Shown here: positions 62,601-64,000 of the stretch, piece by piece
Layout of the letters: each line of letters opens with the position of its first letter
Numbering within the stretch: the first letter of the stretch is position 1
DNA from: Haematococcus lacustris
Taxonomy: Eukaryota > Chlorophyta > Chlorophyceae > Chlamydomonadales > Haematococcaceae
NCBI GenBank assembly: GCA_030144725.1
Contig: JASKMD010000013.1
Span: forward strand, 4,310,278-4,374,277
Direction of reading: 5' to 3'
DNA length: 64,000 nt
Made by a program: the position numbers and the translations under genes
Notes under the pieces: model-generated
Told to the model about the DNA's origin: nothing
Seen by the model: only the letters and a program-made list of their open reading frames with translations
The model's database searches: none

Positions 62601-63921
62601 GGCCAGACATAGCTCCGCGTGCCAGGTTTATTCCCTGAACAACGCTGCAGGCCACGAATGGGTCACCAAGCATGACATAGACAAATTTTACGACAATAGG
62701 CTCACCCAACTCACGGACCCATTTGAACGAGGCGCATGGCTGCTTGCTAGAGGCGCGGACGGCTACTCTGACGAAGTCATTGAAATGTATTTACATGTCC
62801 ACTACGGCCTAGCGGTACAACACATCGCCCAACTCAACCAACCCACCGATTGGACTGCTGACAACCTTGGGAACCTCGCCTGCCAGTACGGCACACACAC
62901 ATTTCTGTGCAGAAGGCCAGGCCACAGCATGGCCATGACATGCAACGACGGCACATGGCACCTACTGGACTCCATGAAATCAACACCGACGCCCATCTCG
63001 CGCATCCCTGCTGCAGCCAAGCGGACTACGCACCAGCTCTTTGTCATCACGCCTAACACCCGCTCACGGGAGCAGATACGCATGTGCGAGGAAAAAGGCA
63101 TCCACAACATCATTAGCCACGCGGAACATACAAGCAACCACAATCTCAACACCATAGCAGTCGAACCCACCCCCCACACAGTTACAGCCCAGAACCTAGC
63201 TCATCCCTACATGGAAAGGCAATACGAAGAGTGTTGCCTAGTGCATGCTTTTAACATGGCCATGGGAAAGAAATGCATTGACTACCACGCAGTCATCAAC
63301 CACTGCAAGCAGCTAGCAGAGCACCTACAAAACCTTGCACAAGTAGCACGAGACATAGGGCACACAGTACGCACCTTCAGAACAGAGCACATCTACCATG
63401 CGAATGGTAAGTTCTCATCTGATACACTGAACCACTACCTCTACCGCAAACATCAAGAGCTACACACGTACCTGCACCCTGCCTCAACCTACCTTCCCAT
63501 CCAGAGCATCACCCCCGAGGTAATCACAGCCGCTATTGCAAGTACGGGCGCTACACGCAACGATGCTGTCATCCTGCTATCCTACCAACACGCTACAACC
63601 ATTAAGCACACACAACAAGGGTGGCACCAGCTGGACTCACTCAACCGCATGCCTAAACCACTATCCACACCTGAGGAATGGAGCAGCCTCCAAGGAAACA
63701 TACTCACCATATGCACGGGCGATGTAAGGCACACTAGATTCGTTAGAAGGGAGATCTGGATAGCGGACCCACTGGAGGCCACCACCCCATCAGCGCTAGC
63801 AGCACACTTCCAAGACCACTTGGAACCGATAGACTTGACCAAAGACAACACAGAGGCAAGGGAGACCACCGCCCCCTTACATGCGACCACCGCGAACGCC
63901 GAGACCAGCTACACAGCGGAT
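56680..63921 (+). CDS. polyprotein with 9-aa repeats, 2A peptide and two Josephin-like protease domains (partial)
   Basis: One frame from a stop at 56605 to the gap, more than 2,400 codons without a stop. The first ATG is 56680; ATG 56758 is an alternative that would start right before a hydrophobic stretch (TAVLLILIPLVFTGSA, residues 29-44), like a signal peptide. Order, numbered from 56680: fourteen 9-residue repeats (119-244); an unrecognised globular part (about 294-960); a basic Pro/Arg/Ser tract (968-1080) like a nucleic-acid-binding gag-type region; a low-complexity His/Thr/Pro/Gln tract (1108-1687); a GYSQGG motif (1728-1733); 2A (1948-1967); Josephin-like domain 1 (C1981, H2082, D2097); Josephin-like domain 2 (Q2181, C2185/2186, H2304, D2319). 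The product would be separated by 2A skipping and perhaps by its own proteases. The end is missing. Introns inside the low-complexity part cannot be ruled out. Confidence 0.65.
57034..57411 (+). repeat. fourteen tandem 27-bp units, in frame with the polyprotein
   Basis: Every unit is exactly 27 bp. The common form starts GGGGCTATACCCCAACACAC; units 12-14 are diverged. Each unit holds GGGG-CTATA-CCCC, able to form a small hairpin, and CCCTAGGGG at the junctions. In the polyprotein frame the unit reads GAIPQHTSL (residues 119-244). Another forward frame (RGYTPTHIP) and a reverse frame also stay open because the unit is a multiple of three. There are no spacers, so it is not a CRISPR array. Confidence 0.92.
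59581..59920 (+). other. polyprotein segment: basic Pro/Arg/Ser-rich tract
   Basis: Residues about 968-1080 of the polyprotein are rich in Pro, Arg, Ser and Gln (for example PPSGRPATQGPLPPGRPTQQ), with no long hydrophobic stretch. This looks like an intrinsically disordered, nucleic-acid-binding region such as is found near the end of gag/ORF1-type proteins. No CCHC zinc knuckle was seen. Confidence 0.5.
62521..62580 (+). other. 2A ribosome-skipping peptide
   Basis: The polyprotein frame reads AVYVTWLLLAAGDVEANPGP. It matches the 2A consensus D-V/I-E-x-N-P-G-P, with the usual hydrophobic stretch ahead of it. In characterised 2A sequences the ribosome fails to join the last Gly and Pro, releasing the upstream protein and continuing with Pro as the first residue; here that would be between residues 1966 and 1967 (Pro codon 62578-62580). 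It lies exactly at the border between the low-complexity/unknown part and the protease domains. Confidence 0.9.
62605..63040 (+). other. polyprotein segment: Josephin-like cysteine protease domain 1
   Basis: SSACQVYSLNNAAG (Cys codon 62620) resembles the active-site motif of Josephin deubiquitinases such as ataxin-3 (Cys followed by xxHxLNN). Downstream are GHSMAMT (His codon 62923) and GTWHLLDSM (Asp codon 62968). The Cys-His distance is 101 residues and the His-Asp distance 15, against 105 and 15 in ataxin-3 (C14, H119, N134). The position right after 2A suggests a protease or deubiquitinase-like enzyme released as the N-terminus of the second product. The usual His three residues after Cys is Tyr here. 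Confidence 0.65.
63214..63700 (+). other. polyprotein segment: Josephin-like cysteine protease domain 2
   Basis: RQYEECCLVHAFNMAMG supplies a Gln (codon 63220) four to five residues before Cys (63232 or 63235), then His and Asn in the Josephin pattern. Further on, SYQHATTIKHTQQGWHQLDS supplies His (63589) and Asp (63634), again 15 residues apart. It is the better match of the two domains and shares the His-x(11-12)-W-H-x-L-D-S block with domain 1, so the pair probably arose by an old tandem duplication. Confidence 0.65.
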
Positions 63922-64000
63922 NNNNNNNNNNNNNNNNNNNNNNNNNNNNNNNNNNNNNNNNNNNNNNNNNNNNNNNNNNNNNNNNNNNNNNNNNNNNNNN
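63922..64000. other. assembly gap (run of N)
   Basis: All bases are N to the end of the window. The polyprotein frame is still open when the gap begins, so its downstream domains and the element's right end are not visible. Confidence 0.99.

Larger units (their letters stand above)
56572..63921 (+). mobile_element. 5' part of a large retroelement-like insertion with 2A and tandem cysteine proteases
   Basis: The left boundary is fixed to within a base or two by comparison with the uninterrupted duplicate at 45297. The DNA inside differs from everything else in the window: the plus strand is rich in C and A and poor in T, and there are no GGCAGGGCA or CAG arrays. It carries one giant open frame (56680 onward) and runs into the gap at 63922. 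2A peptides are known from several non-LTR retrotransposons and many RNA viruses. The Dualen/RandI non-LTR family of Chlamydomonas was reported to encode a cysteine protease along with reverse transcriptase and two endonucleases. No reverse transcriptase is visible in this part, so the class is inferred only. Confidence 0.6.

Noticed and set aside
1..64000. tRNA, rRNA or organellar genes.
   Set aside because: No cloverleaf-like or rRNA-like segment was recognised by eye; faint candidates cannot be excluded without a covariance search.

Overview
The window looks like nuclear DNA of a chlorophyte green alga of the order Chlamydomonadales, most likely Haematococcus lacustris or a close relative. 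The reasons are GC-rich, CAG/CTG-rich DNA, large intronless leucine-rich-repeat (LRR) genes, abundant 9-bp GGCAGGGCA-type minisatellites, decayed copies of a DNA-transposon protein family that I associate with Haematococcus, TTAGGG-type telomere-like tracts, and no bacterial-style operons or ribosome-binding sites. The organism call is inference from family recall; no search was run.

From 1 to about 56.5 kb the window is a head-to-tail array of one gene family, all on the minus strand. Members encode about 580-635 residues: a short N-terminal tail, a degenerate F-box-like segment, then irregular LRRs. I count eight copies open over their full length (14751-16544, 19895-21643, 23226-25016, 28516-30285, 30890-32608, 42482-44230, 45244-47151, 48417-50222) and a ninth at 53752-55503. 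Two copies are frameshifted (1-970, 4208-6054), one has lost its C-terminal part (7921-9270), and one is split by a transposon (37790-39872). There are also several stubs. Three subfamilies are visible: A (most copies), B (582-583 residues: 19895, 42482, 53752) and C (7921, 28516, 30890). Flanks were copied along with the genes, so the array grew by segmental duplication: 41.2-45.3 kb pairs with 52.3-56.6 kb, and 7.7-13.0 kb pairs with 30.7-35.5 kb.

The intergenic DNA is a mosaic of the same flanking blocks, minisatellites and small mobile elements. These include a 269-bp hAT-like MITE with an 8-bp target duplication inside an LRR gene, a 343-bp foldback element with CACTCCTAC ends and a recognisable empty site, a possible LTR, and two dead copies of a gene resembling TnpB/Fanzor (RNA-guided nuclease of the OMEGA type).

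From 56572 to the assembly gap at 63922 the sequence changes character. A plus-strand element has interrupted the last codons of another LRR copy. It carries one reading frame of more than 2,400 codons with no stop. In order, this polyprotein has a hydrophobic N-terminal segment, fourteen in-frame 9-residue repeats, an unrecognised globular region, a basic Pro/Arg/Ser-rich tract, a long low-complexity tract, a 2A ribosome-skipping peptide (GDVEANPGP), and two tandem cysteine-protease-like domains with Josephin-type Cys-His-Asp spacing. It then runs into the gap. The best explanation is the 5' part of a large retroelement, possibly Dualen/RandI-like (that family was reported to encode a cysteine protease), but no reverse transcriptase or endonuclease is inside the window. 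This is the most novel object here.

No tRNA, rRNA, CRISPR array or plasmid/organelle genes were recognised.
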